Both the position numbers and the translations under genes were made by a program. A DNA stretch of 43,357 nt from Verrucomicrobiota bacterium. GTDB taxonomy: Bacteria; Verrucomicrobiota; Verrucomicrobiia; Limisphaerales; J093. A model generated the notes under the pieces. That model was not told the origin of the DNA, did no database searches, and saw only the letters and a list, made by a program, of their open reading frames with translations. The stretch covers positions 1-43,357 of the forward strand of contig JAKLFY010000054.1 of NCBI GenBank assembly GCA_022710935.1, in the 5' to 3' direction. Shown piece after piece: positions 33,481 through 43,316 of the stretch; within the stretch, counting starts at the first letter, position 1, and each line of letters begins with the position of its first letter.

Positions 33481-34590
33481 ATGCCATTGTACCGCGAGCA
33501 GCATTTGCAGGAGATATCCCAGCAATTTCAGATCTACGGACAGATTCTGCACGCCGAGGCGTGCAAGATCGGGCACATCAACGAGACCTACACGGCCACA
33601 TACGATCAGGGCGGCGTGCTGGTTCGTTACATCCATCAGCGGATCAATCAGAGCGTGTTCCGCAATCCCGTCGGGGTGATGGAAAACGTGATGCGGGTGA
33701 CGGCTCACTTGCGCAGCAAGCTTCAGAGCCAGACGGCTCGTCAGATGACGCGCCGCGCTCTGACGATCGTGCCCACGCGCGACGGCAAGCCCTATTATTG
33801 CGACGGCAACGGCGAGTTCTGGCGGACGTTTGTCTTCGTCGAACGCGTGCAGTCGTTCGAATCGGTGCAGACGCCGACCCAGGCTTGCGAGGCCGGGCGG
33901 GCATTTGGCGAGTTCCAGGCCCTGGTTGCCGATCTCCCGGGGGAACGCCTTCACGAGACGATTCCGGACTTTCACAACGCGCGCAAGCGGTTTGAGACCC
34001 TCAAGCGCGCGATCGAGGAGGACCACTGCAATCGGGCCCACTGCGCGGCGCGCGAGATCGAGTTTGCGCTCAAGCAGGAGCCTTGGATTGACACCCTGCT
34101 CAATGCCCACGCCGCGGGCGAGGTGCCGGAGCGCATCACCCACAACGACACGAAGTTCAACAACGTGATGCTCGACTGGGAGACCGGGCGCGCCATGTGT
34201 GTGGTCGACCTCGACACGGTCATGCCGGGCCTGGTGCATTATGACTTTGGCGACATGGTGCGAACCACGACCAGCCCCACTCTCGAGGACGAGAAGGACC
34301 TTTCGAAGGTGAAGATGCAGATGCCCATGTTCCAGGCGTTGGCGCAGGGGTACATGAAGGCGGTCGAGGGATTCTGCACCCCGGCCGAGCGCCGGTATCT
34401 GGCGTTCTCAGGCAAACTGATCACCTACACCATCGGCATCCGCTTCCTGGCCGATTACCTGATGGGCGACAACTACTTCCGAGTCCACCGCCCCGACCAC
34501 AACCTCGACCGCTGCCGCACCCAGTTCCGCCTGGTCGAGTCCATCGCCCAGCAGGAAGAGGCGATGCAGAAGTTCGTGGACGACCTTTGA
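33481..34590 (+). CDS. Aminoglycoside-phosphotransferase-fold kinase, NahK-like
   Basis: The protein has 369 residues from ATG 33481; an ATG at 33451 adds ten. It has the APH/choline-kinase fold: an N-terminal lobe (KIGHINETYTATYDQGG, VLVRYIHQRIN), then the Brenner motif ITHNDTKFNNVMLD with the catalytic Asp at about 223, and the metal-binding CVVDLDTVMPGLVHYDFGDM. The VDLDTVMPG..HYDFGD form is seen in N-acetylhexosamine 1-kinases and their relatives, so phosphorylation of a sugar at C1 is the best guess rather than drug resistance. It is divergent from the protease gene and followed by a dispersed repeat. Confidence 0.85.
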   Translation: MPLYREQHLQEISQQFQIYGQILHAEACKIGHINETYTATYDQGGVLVRYIHQRINQSVFRNPVGVMENVMRVTAHLRSKLQSQTARQMTRRALTIVPTRDGKPYYCDGNGEFWRTFVFVERVQSFESVQTPTQACEAGRAFGEFQALVADLPGERLHETIPDFHNARKRFETLKRAIEEDHCNRAHCAAREIEFALKQEPWIDTLLNAHAAGEVPERITHNDTKFNNVMLDWETGRAMCVVDLDTVMPGLVHYDFGDMVRTTTSPTLEDEKDLSKVKMQMPMFQALAQGYMKAVEGFCTPAERRYLAFSGKLITYTIGIRFLADYLMGDNYFRVHRPDHNLDRCRTQFRLVESIAQQEEAMQKFVDDL

Positions 34591-34707
34591 ACCGGCCCCC
34601 CCTGGGATCCTCCGGCGATTCTGCATTCTGAAGGGTTGAGGCCTGGGGTGCGAGCGAATCGGCTGGCAGGTCAAAGCGAGACTGTCGGCCGGCCGTCCGC
34701 CGGCATC

Positions 34708-34931
34708 CGGTGCATCTGCTGGTTGTCGGTGTGATGCCGCCCGGTGAGGGCGCCGGGCCTACGCCGGATCGAGACTCTCCATGGCAGGCCCCGTTTCCCC
34801 ACGCGGCGGGAAGACAGACATGGGTGCAGACGCCGGGTCAGGGGACCCGGCCTGCTGATGATGCCCATTCTGTAGGCCGCGTGTCCCCACGCGGCGGGAG
34901 CTTGATTCGCACTGACAACCTCCAGACACAG
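34708..34931. repeat. Dispersed inverted-end repeat, copy 2 of 3
   Basis: The left end GGTGCATCTGCTGGTTGTCG and right end CTGACAACCTCCAGACACAG are imperfect inverted copies. The interior holds GGGCCTACGCCGG, GTAGGCCGCGTGTCCCCACG and GCGGCGGGA motifs shared with copy 3. It is longer than the other copies (224 bp) because the central part seems duplicated. It ends about 30 bp before the putative rpoD promoter. Confidence 0.65.
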
Positions 34932-34959
34932 GGGGCGCGCATCTGTTGGCATCTGCCGC

Positions 34960-34988
34960 TTGACTAAGGGAGCCACAAACACAATATT
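34960..34988 (+). promoter_or_regulatory. Putative rpoD promoter
   Basis: TTGACT (34960-34965), a 17-bp spacer and AATATT (34983-34988) make a plausible housekeeping promoter. The start site near 34995 would leave a leader of about 43 nt before ATG 35038. It lies directly after the repeat element. Confidence 0.4.
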
Positions 34989-35037
34989 GTTCGGCCATCT
35001 TGATTTCGCCCGGGCTGGGTTGATCGATCCAAACATT

Positions 35038-36924
<1,887 letters not shown>

Positions 36925-37013
36925 CGCATGGCAATCCTCTTTCGAAGTCTGACCGCTCTGTGCACCGTCGAGGCGCGAAACATGCGGGCTGGATGCACAA
37001 CCGTTCCCGCTCG

Positions 37014-37289
37014 ATGACCCCGCCCCATCACCTCCGTTTTGCGCTCGGCCTGATCGCCGCCTTCGTCGTGGCCGGTTGCCGCACCGCCGACCCGTCCGCC
37101 GGGTGGAGACCGTTGTTTCCCGAGGACGGCGTGCCGCAGGGCTGGCTGGTGCGTCACTGGGCCGATCTGCGCAATCCGCCCCCGGCGGACACCGAGTGGC
37201 GGGTGAGCGGCGGTGTCTTGAGCAACACGGGATCGCGCGGAACATGGCTGATCAGCGAAGCCGAGTACGGAGACTTCGAGCTCGATTGA
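37014..37289 (+). pseudogene. Truncated 3-keto-disaccharide hydrolase-like (DUF1080) lipoprotein
   Basis: The frame encodes 91 residues. The lipobox AAFVVAGC (Cys at about 22) directs lipidation. The mature part reads GWRPLFPEDGVPQGWLVRHW, WRVSGGVLSNTG and WLISEAEYGDFELD, the opening of the DUF1080/3-keto-disaccharide hydrolase jelly roll ('W..LF...G..gW......W.v.dGvL...g....l.t...YgdFel.l.fR'). The family is about 200 residues; here a TGA follows FELD exactly where the next beta strand should begin, and the downstream frames give no good continuation before the carB end at 37335. It is probably a 3'-truncated gene. It starts about 90 bp after rpoD. Confidence 0.7.
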
Positions 37290-37334
37290 GCGGGTCCGCC
37301 CAAGCCCGGACGCAGCCAAGGGGCGGCGGGCGTT

Positions 37335-39125
37335 TCAGGTGTATTCCTGGAGGGCTTTGACTCCGCAGCCGTGGCGTTTGAGGGCCGCGATGCCCAGAAT
37401 CGCTGCGCGGGCGCCGCTCAAGGTAGTCATGATCGGGATGCCGGTGTAGACGGCGGTGGTGCGGATCCTGACCTCATCTGCCCGCGGGGCTTGTCCGGAC
37501 GGGGTGTTCACGACCAGTTGGATCTCGCGGTTCTTGAGGAGGTCGAGGGCGTTTGGACGGCCTTCCTGCAACTTGAAGATCGGCTGAACCTTGACGCCCG
37601 CGTCCGCCAGCACCCGCGCTGTTCCGGGGGTGGACACCAACTCGAATCCCAGCTCGGCGAAGCCTCGGGCGACAGCCGCGGCGTGCGGTTTGTCGGCATC
37701 GTTGACGCTGAAGAAGACGCGTCCGCCCAGCGGCAAGGGCGTACCGGCCGCCATTTGGGACTTTGCGTAGGCGATGCCCAGATCGGCATCCAAACCCATC
37801 ACCTCGCCTGTGGACCGCATCTCCGGCGAGAGGAGGATGTCCTGTCCGCGAAACCGGTTGAAGGGGAAGACAGACTCCTTGACGGCCCAGTGGTCCGGCC
37901 AGGTCTCGGCGGTAAACCCGAGGTCGGCCAGGGTGCGTCCGGCCATGACTCGGGCGGCCAACTTGGCCAGCGGGACGCCGATGGCCTTGCTCACGAACGG
38001 CACGGTTCGGGAGGCCCGGGGATTGACTTCGAGCACATAGACACGCTCGCCTTTGACGGCGTACTGGACGTTCATCAGGCCCACGACCTTGAGTTCGCGC
38101 GCCATCGCGTGCGTGTACGCGCGGATTGTCCGCATCGAGGCGTCGGTCAGCCCGTGCGGCGGCAGAACCATGGCCGCGTCGCCCGAGTGCACGCCGGCGA
38201 ACTCGATGTGTTCGAGCATGCCTCCCATCACCACGTGCCCCTCGTCCGGGGAAGAGAATTGACCCACATCGGCGATGCAATCGACGTCCACTTCCGTGGC
38301 GTCTTCGAGGAACTTGTCGACGAGCACGGGGCGTTGGGGCGACGCCTCGACAGCGAACCGCATGTAGTGCTGCAATTCGGCATCCGAGAAAACGATCTGC
38401 ATGGCGCGTCCGCCGAGGACGAACGAGGGGCGGACCAGGACGGGATAGCTCAGCCTTTGGGCCACCCGAAGGGCCTCGATCTCGTTGGTGGCGATGCCGT
38501 TGGGGGGCTGCGGGATATCGAGCTTCTGGAGCATGGCGGCGAACAACTCGCGATCTTCCGCGATCTCGATGCTCCCGGGCGATGTGCCCAGCACGTTGAC
38601 GCCGTTGCGCTCGAGATCGAGCGCCAGGTTCAGCGGGGTCTGCCCGCCGAACTGGGCGATGGCGCCCCAGCAGCGTTCGCGCCGGTAGATATGGAGGACG
38701 TCTTCAAGCGTGAGCGGTTCGAAGAAGAGGCGGTCGCTCGTGTCGTAGTCGGTCGAGACGGTCTCCGGATTCGAGTTGACCATCACGGTCTCGAATCCGT
38801 CCTCCTTGAGGGCGAAGGCGGCGTGGACGCAGCAGTAGTCAAACTCGATGCCCTGGCCGATGCGATTCGGCCCGCCGCCCAGGATCATCACCTTGCGCCG
38901 ATCCGAGGGCTTGACCTCGTCGTCGCCGCGGTCATACGTCGAGTAGTAATAGGGCGTGTGGGCCTCGAACTCCGCCGCGCACGTGTCCACCAGCCGATAG
39001 CTTGGGACCAAGCCAAGCCGGGCGCGCATCGCGCGCAGGTCGTCCTCGGACCGTCCGGTCAGGAAGGCCAGTTGTTTGTCCGAGAAACCGAGCGCCTTCG
39101 CTTTGGCCAGTTGTTCCGCTGTCAT
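37335..39125 (-). CDS. carB: Carbamoyl-phosphate synthase large chain, C-terminal half (split CarB)
   Basis: The protein has 596 residues. It corresponds to roughly the last 590 residues of a normal 1070-residue CarB: the end of the oligomerisation domain (LGFSDKQLAFLTGRSEDDLR, VDTCAAEFEAHTPYYYSTYD), the second ATP-grasp unit (KVMILGGGPNRIGQGIEFDY, NSNPETVSTDYDTSDRLFFE, VRPSFVLGGRAMQIV, GVHSGDAAMVLP, EVNPRASRTVPFVSKA) and the MGS-like regulatory domain (FFSVNDADKP, NTPSGQAPRADEVRIRTTAV). This half phosphorylates carbamate. The N-terminal synthetase half is not upstream: 67 bp away is the end of glyS. A distant partner gene is implied. Confidence 0.92.
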   Translation of the reverse strand: MTAEQLAKAKALGFSDKQLAFLTGRSEDDLRAMRARLGLVPSYRLVDTCAAEFEAHTPYYYSTYDRGDDEVKPSDRRKVMILGGGPNRIGQGIEFDYCCVHAAFALKEDGFETVMVNSNPETVSTDYDTSDRLFFEPLTLEDVLHIYRRERCWGAIAQFGGQTPLNLALDLERNGVNVLGTSPGSIEIAEDRELFAAMLQKLDIPQPPNGIATNEIEALRVAQRLSYPVLVRPSFVLGGRAMQIVFSDAELQHYMRFAVEASPQRPVLVDKFLEDATEVDVDCIADVGQFSSPDEGHVVMGGMLEHIEFAGVHSGDAAMVLPPHGLTDASMRTIRAYTHAMARELKVVGLMNVQYAVKGERVYVLEVNPRASRTVPFVSKAIGVPLAKLAARVMAGRTLADLGFTAETWPDHWAVKESVFPFNRFRGQDILLSPEMRSTGEVMGLDADLGIAYAKSQMAAGTPLPLGGRVFFSVNDADKPHAAAVARGFAELGFELVSTPGTARVLADAGVKVQPIFKLQEGRPNALDLLKNREIQLVVNTPSGQAPRADEVRIRTTAVYTGIPIMTTLSGARAAILGIAALKRHGCGVKALQEYT

Positions 39126-39192
39126 GGCAATGGAAGAGGGGTCCGCCGGCGGCCCGCGAGCTTGAGACTCCGGGCCCGGCGCGCGGCCGTGT

Positions 39193-41091
39193 CTATCGCA
39201 CCCGATCGAGAAGCCATGGCAGGAGGGCGTCGATCTTCACCCGCACCTGTTGCCCCGTGTCCCGCTCCCGCACCGTCACGGTGTCCCGGAGTTCGGGTCC
39301 GCCCTCGCCGAGCGTGTCGAAATCGACCGTGACGCCGAACGGCGTGCCCGCTTCGTCCTGGCGCGCATAGCGGCGTCCGATCGAACCCGCTTCGTCGTAA
39401 AAGACCGTCAGATGCGGACGCAAGAGGTCGCGGATCGCCCGGGCGGTGCGGACCAGATCCGGCTTGTTCTTGAGGAGGGGGAAGACCCCGACCTTGATGG
39501 GGGCCACGCGGGGGTGGAAGCGCATGATCAAGCGCGTTTCCTTCTTGCCCTTGTCGTCCACACTTTCGATCTCGGTGAAGGCATGGGAGATGAGGGCGAG
39601 GATCAGGCGGTCGACACCCGCGGACGGCTCGATCACATGGGGGACGTACCAGCCCTTGGCCAGCGCATCGGCTTCGATGCGGGCCTGGCTGGCCGCTTTC
39701 TCGGCATCGAAGCCCGTCCGCGCAAGGTAGCCGCGCCGCCCCTCGAAGTAGCGTCGCCACAGGTCGTCCTTTCGGTTCTGCTCGAGCTTCGTCCATGCGG
39801 CCTTCAACTCCTCGTCGAACACCGTCATGGGCTTGCCGGCGAATCGCTGGTGCTGTGAGAGATCGAAATCGCTGCGCGCGGCGATGCCTTCGAGTTCCTG
39901 GGCCCCGAACGGGAACGGGTAGAGCAGGTCCACCGTGGCCCGCGCGTAGTGGGCCAGTTCCTCGGGCTTTTGCCAGTATTCCTCGAGCGAGGCGCGCGGC
40001 AGGCCGACCGATTCGTAGAACCGGATGCGCTGCTCGACCCAGTATTTGTGCCAGACTTCCCAGCCCCAATCCGGCTGCGGCTCGCCCTGCCAGGCCCCGT
40101 CCTCGACCCGGGCGACATGCCCGCAAATCGCCTCGATGGCCTCGTCCGGCTTGATAAAAAACTCGAGTTCCATCTGCTCGAACTCGCGGGATCGGAAGGT
40201 GAAATTCCGGGGTGTAACCTCGTTGCGAAAGGCCTTGCCGACCTGAGCGATGCCGAACGGCACCCGTTGTCTCGAGGTTTCGAGGACGTTCTTGAACTGG
40301 GCGAAGATCGCCTGGGCGGTCTCAGGGCGCAGGTACGCGACGTTCTCCGCGCTCTGGACCGGCCCCACGCAGGTCTGGAGCATCAGGTTGAACGGACGCG
40401 GCTCGGTCAGTTCGGCGCCGTTCTCCGGATTGTAGCGCATCGAGTCCCGGACCGATTCTGTGCCTGCCAGGATCAGCACAGGATTGCTCAGCCCGCGTGC
40501 CGCATAAAAGGCGCGTCCCACCTTGTTCGCGTACTCGGGGTGCTTGCCTGCGGGGATGAGCACGGAGAACGACGCGTCGACGTGCCAGGCCGGATTGAGC
40601 CCGGCGCCCTTCACCGCATCCAGGATGCGCGCGGCGTCGTCCGCGGACAGCGTTCGATACCCGCCCACGAACGTCTCCGGGATGTCTTTGACTCCGGCCT
40701 GGGCTGCGGTATCGAGCCAGCCATCGCCGAAGGCGCCGGCGTAACGGTGCACGTCGCCGCTCTGAGGCTCGACCTGGTCCGCGCGGAACCGCTTTCGCGT
40801 CAGAAGGCAGTCGCACATCGGGTCGCTGAATGTGTCGACGTGCCCGGAGGCCTTCCAGATGGCCGGGTGCATGATGATGGTCGCGTCGAGGCCCACGACA
40901 TCGTCGCGCTGTTGAACCATCGTCCGCCACCAGGCGTCGCGGACGTTGCGTTTGAGATCGGCCCCCAGCGGTCCGTAGTCCCAAAAGCCGTTGATGCCGC
41001 CATAGATTTCAGACGACTGAAAAATGAAACCGCGGCGTTTGCACAGGGAGACGATCTTCTCCATCAACTCGTTCGTTTTCGGTTCGGCCAT
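39193..41091 (-). CDS. glyQS: Glycyl-tRNA synthetase, single-chain (alpha2) type
   Basis: The protein has 632 residues from ATG 41091 (MAEPKTNELMEKIVSLCKRR). It is a class II enzyme of the eukaryotic/archaeal-like family: motif 1 region (IYGGINGFWDYGPLGADLKR), motif 2 (FRNEVTPRNFTFRSREFEQM-ELEFF), motif 3 (PSAGVDRLILALI) and a C-terminal anticodon-binding domain (RVAPIKVGVFPLLKNKPDLV). It charges tRNA-Gly with glycine. Compared with the usual form, the segment between KRFRADQ and AELTEPRPFNLML holds about 125 residues, and the second CxxC pair that normally precedes 'ELTEPR.FNLM' is absent (NPENGAELTEP). It is upstream of carB on the same strand. Confidence 0.95.
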   Translation of the reverse strand: MAEPKTNELMEKIVSLCKRRGFIFQSSEIYGGINGFWDYGPLGADLKRNVRDAWWRTMVQQRDDVVGLDATIIMHPAIWKASGHVDTFSDPMCDCLLTRKRFRADQVEPQSGDVHRYAGAFGDGWLDTAAQAGVKDIPETFVGGYRTLSADDAARILDAVKGAGLNPAWHVDASFSVLIPAGKHPEYANKVGRAFYAARGLSNPVLILAGTESVRDSMRYNPENGAELTEPRPFNLMLQTCVGPVQSAENVAYLRPETAQAIFAQFKNVLETSRQRVPFGIAQVGKAFRNEVTPRNFTFRSREFEQMELEFFIKPDEAIEAICGHVARVEDGAWQGEPQPDWGWEVWHKYWVEQRIRFYESVGLPRASLEEYWQKPEELAHYARATVDLLYPFPFGAQELEGIAARSDFDLSQHQRFAGKPMTVFDEELKAAWTKLEQNRKDDLWRRYFEGRRGYLARTGFDAEKAASQARIEADALAKGWYVPHVIEPSAGVDRLILALISHAFTEIESVDDKGKKETRLIMRFHPRVAPIKVGVFPLLKNKPDLVRTARAIRDLLRPHLTVFYDEAGSIGRRYARQDEAGTPFGVTVDFDTLGEGGPELRDTVTVRERDTGQQVRVKIDALLPWLLDRVR

Positions 41092-41101
41092 AAAGCGGGG
41101 C

Positions 41102-41130
41102 AGTCTTTGGAAAGGAAGTCCCGATGTCAA
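41102..41130 (-). promoter_or_regulatory. Putative glyQS promoter giving a very short leader
   Basis: On the minus strand TTGACA (41130-41125), 17 bp and AAGACT (41107-41102) precede the ATG at 41091. The start site would fall near 41095, so the message would be almost leaderless. The -35 is perfect and the -10 weak. Confidence 0.35.
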
Positions 41131-41157
41131 GGCACCCTCAACGGCCCCTCGACGGGC

Positions 41158-41302
41158 GGTGCATCTGGCTGGTGTCGGCGTTCTGCCGCCCGGTGCAGGC
41201 GCCGGGTCAGGCGACCCGGCCTACAAGCTGATGACACCCATTGTAGGCCGCGCGCCGCCACGCGGCGCATTTTGATTCCCACCGACAACCTCCAGACACA
41301 CC
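41158..41302. repeat. Dispersed inverted-end repeat, copy 3 of 3
   Basis: The left end GGTGCATCTGGCTGGTGTCG and right end CACCGACAACCTCCAGACAC are imperfect inverted copies. Interior motifs GCGCCGGGTCAGGCGACCCG and GTAGGCCGCG recur in copy 2. It lies between the divergent glyQS and response-regulator genes, just outside the putative glyQS promoter. Confidence 0.65.
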
Positions 41303-41370
41303 GCCTTCCCGAACACGCCGGTTGCGGACTTGCCTTGGCGCGTGCCTTTGACCATTGTGTCTCCGAACCC

Positions 41371-42024
41371 ATGACCCGGAAGCGCATCCTGGTAATCGAA
41401 GACGACGATCTGCAGTACGAAATCTATGAAGAGGCGTTGTCCGACTACGACCTGACCCGGGCCAAGACCGGATCAGCGGCCCTGACCTGCGTTTCCAAGC
41501 AGCGTCCGGACGTCATCCTGCTCGATCATGTGCTGGCGCGGGGCGAGCTTGGCCTCGAGTTTCTGCCCGAACTCAAGGAGCTGCTGCCGTACGTGCCGAT
41601 CATCGTGGTGTCAGGCGCCCTCGAGGTCCAACAGCAGATCGAGGCCCTGCAGGGTCCGCGGCGGGCGCATTACTGCCTGCCCAAACCGATCGATCTGGAT
41701 GAACTGCGGCGCACGATCCAGATCGCCATCGAGCAGTGTGGCGAGTCGGAAGTTGTGCGTCAGTTCGAAGCCCTTGAAAGGTCGAAGCGCGTCGACATCG
41801 AGGAGTTGCTGAGCCGGTCGACCGATCGCCTCAGCCGCCAAACCGAAATCCGGCGGCTGCTTGCCGACGCGCAGGGGCGGCCCAACATCTCGAGCCTGGC
41901 CCGCCGATTCAAGGTCGCCCGCCGCACCGTCATCCGCGATCTGCAGGAACTGATCCGCCGCGGCGAAGTCCCCCCCGAGATCTATCCCAAGTGGGAGAGC
42001 GGCGAAGAGAACGGTCTGGATTAG
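41371..42024 (+). CDS. Response regulator with C-terminal HTH
   Basis: A 217-residue protein. The receiver domain (residues 1-120) has the acidic pocket IEDDD, the phospho-acceptor Asp52 in VILLDHV, IIVVSGA with the switch Ser81, and Lys105 in LPKPID. After a linker of about 50 residues, residues about 165-205 read ISSLARRFKVARRTVIRDLQ followed by ELIRRGEVP, a winged-helix/DeoR-like HTH, so it probably binds DNA. The combination of REC and an HTH_11-like reader is uncommon. No histidine kinase is adjacent, so it is an orphan here. The start has no obvious Shine-Dalgarno sequence. Confidence 0.85.
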   Translation: MTRKRILVIEDDDLQYEIYEEALSDYDLTRAKTGSAALTCVSKQRPDVILLDHVLARGELGLEFLPELKELLPYVPIIVVSGALEVQQQIEALQGPRRAHYCLPKPIDLDELRRTIQIAIEQCGESEVVRQFEALERSKRVDIEELLSRSTDRLSRQTEIRRLLADAQGRPNISSLARRFKVARRTVIRDLQELIRRGEVPPEIYPKWESGEENGLD

Positions 42025-42089
42025 CTCCGGAGAGCCACGCGCCACCCGCCGGGACGCAGGGCGCGCCGATGGCGCGGCGACCCGTTCGC

Positions 42090-42128
42090 CCGGAAATCTC
42101 ATGCTGGGACGAGGACAGAGATTTCTGG
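42090..42128. repeat. REP-like palindrome between convergent genes
   Basis: CCGGAAATCTC (42090-42100) pairs with GAGATTTCTGG (42118-42128), one mismatch, 17-bp loop. It sits in the gap between the gene ends at 42024 and 42136 and may terminate both. Confidence 0.7.
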
Positions 42129-42135
42129 TCTGTGG

Positions 42136-42555
42136 CTATTCGCCGATGATTTTGACGAGCACGCGTTTGCGGCGCCGGCCGTCGAACTCCCCGTAGAAGA
42201 TCTGTTCCCAAGGGCCCAGGTCGAGCTTGCCTTTGGTGATCGCCACCACGACTTCGCGGCCCATGACCTGGCGCTTGAGATGCGCGTCCGCGTTGTCTTC
42301 GCCGGTCCGATTGTGATGGTACTGATCCGTCGGGGCGTGGGGCGCCAACTGCTCGAGCCAGACATCGTAGTCGTGGAGCAGTCCGTCCTCGGCATCGTTA
42401 ATGTAAACGCTGGCGGTGATGTGCATGGCATTGACGAGGCACAGGCCCTCCTGCACTCCACTCCTGCCCACCAGCGCCTCGACCTGGTCCGTGATCCTGA
42501 GATACCCGCGCCGTTTTGGCACCTCGAACCAGAGGTAATCGGTCTGTGATTTCAT
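42136..42555 (-). CDS. YjbQ-family (UPF0047) protein
   Basis: The protein has 139 residues from ATG 42555; an ATG at 42561 adds two. The family landmarks are in order: [40 protein letters not shown] with the metal-type His cluster, [18 protein letters not shown] and [13 protein letters not shown]. Members form small trimeric beta barrels; some have secondary thiamine-phosphate synthase activity, but the physiological role is uncertain. The length is normal. It stands alone and is convergent with the response regulator. Confidence 0.9.
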   Translation of the reverse strand: MKSQTDYLWFEVPKRRGYLRITDQVEALVGRSGVQEGLCLVNAMHITASVYINDAEDGLLHDYDVWLEQLAPHAPTDQYHHNRTGEDNADAHLKRQVMGREVVVAITKGKLDLGPWEQIFYGEFDGRRRKRVLVKIIGE

Positions 42556-42693
42556 GGGCATGATTGGAAAGGCGCTCCGGCCGTTTGCCAACTGCAAAAG
42601 ACCGCCCGCGTCGGCCCGAGCGCATTCAGTCCAAGGCGGCTCCGGCAGACCGCGCGGGGGTCCCGGGCCGACGGCGTCCGGGCAGAGCGTCCC

Positions 42694-42721
42694 TTGACGA
42701 CACGGGCCCGCTGCATATGTT
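42694..42721 (+). promoter_or_regulatory. Putative promoter of the 96-residue gene
   Basis: TTGACG (42694-42699), 16 bp and TATGTT (42716-42721). It would produce a leader of about 110 nt before ATG 42838. Confidence 0.4.
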
Positions 42722-42764
42722 ACCGGCACGGTGCGCCGGGGAGCGTCTTCCATGTAACCGCGGG

Positions 42765-42788
42765 AACACAGCGCGCGTACGCTGTGTT
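42765..42788 (+). promoter_or_regulatory. Perfect hairpin in the leader of the 96-residue gene
   Basis: AACACAGCG (42765-42773) and CGCTGTGTT (42780-42788) are exact inverted copies around a 6-nt loop. The hairpin lies within the predicted leader, about 35 nt before a strong AAGGAG ribosome site. It could be an operator or an RNA stability element. Confidence 0.55.
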
Positions 42789-42837
42789 GGATACCGCGTT
42801 CGGGCCTTCCCCGACCGCCGCAACAAGGAGAAACGAC

Positions 42838-43128
42838 ATGAACATGACCAAACCGCAGATGCCGAACCAACCGGCCCCACAGGCCGCTTCCGGCAACAAC
42901 AGGCCGGCCCAAACCATCCGCCTCGGCGCGATCAAGGCTGCAATCTGGGAGAACACGTTCGGCGACACCACCCGCTACAGCGTCTCGCTCTGCCGCCTCT
43001 ACAAGGACGGCGATCAGTGGAAAACCACCGAAAGCTTCGGGCGCGACGATCTGCTGCTGCTCGCCAAAGTGGCCGACCAGGCCCACACCTGGATCTGCGA
43101 GCAGCATCGCCCGTCCGAACGCGCCTGA
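42838..43128 (+). CDS. Small conserved protein, unknown function
   Basis: The protein has 96 residues. AAGGAG lies 8 nt before ATG 42838. A Pro/Gln/Asn-rich tail of about 25 residues precedes a compact domain: [40 protein letters not shown] and [20 protein letters not shown]. The strand-strand-strand-helix order and basic/aromatic residues resemble small nucleic-acid-associated proteins often found in PVC genomes and on mobile DNA, but I cannot name the family. It is preceded by a plausible promoter and a perfect leader hairpin, so it is likely well expressed. Confidence 0.8.
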   Translation: MNMTKPQMPNQPAPQAASGNNRPAQTIRLGAIKAAIWENTFGDTTRYSVSLCRLYKDGDQWKTTESFGRDDLLLLAKVADQAHTWICEQHRPSERA

Positions 43129-43316
43129 AAGACCGCTCTCCCCGGATTGGCCCGGACACGGTTCCTCTCGACGCGAGTGGGGTGTCCGGGCCTGACCAGC
43201 GCCAATTCATGAAGACGAGAAGGCTGGAGGGGGGACGGCCAGCCAATACGGGTCAAGCTAAGCGGGAACGAGGTGGGAGCGCAGGCCCTGGGGTCAGCGA
43301 ATGAATCGGATGGGGG

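Noticed and set aside
32209-34239. A 676-codon version of the HtrA-like protease extending through the kinase gene
   Set aside because: The extension is antisense to the APH-fold kinase. The signal peptide at 33258 marks the real start.
33451-34590. Calling the APH-fold protein an aminoglycoside resistance enzyme
   Set aside because: The VDLDTVMPG..HYDFGD motif is that of sugar kinases in this fold; there is no resistance context.
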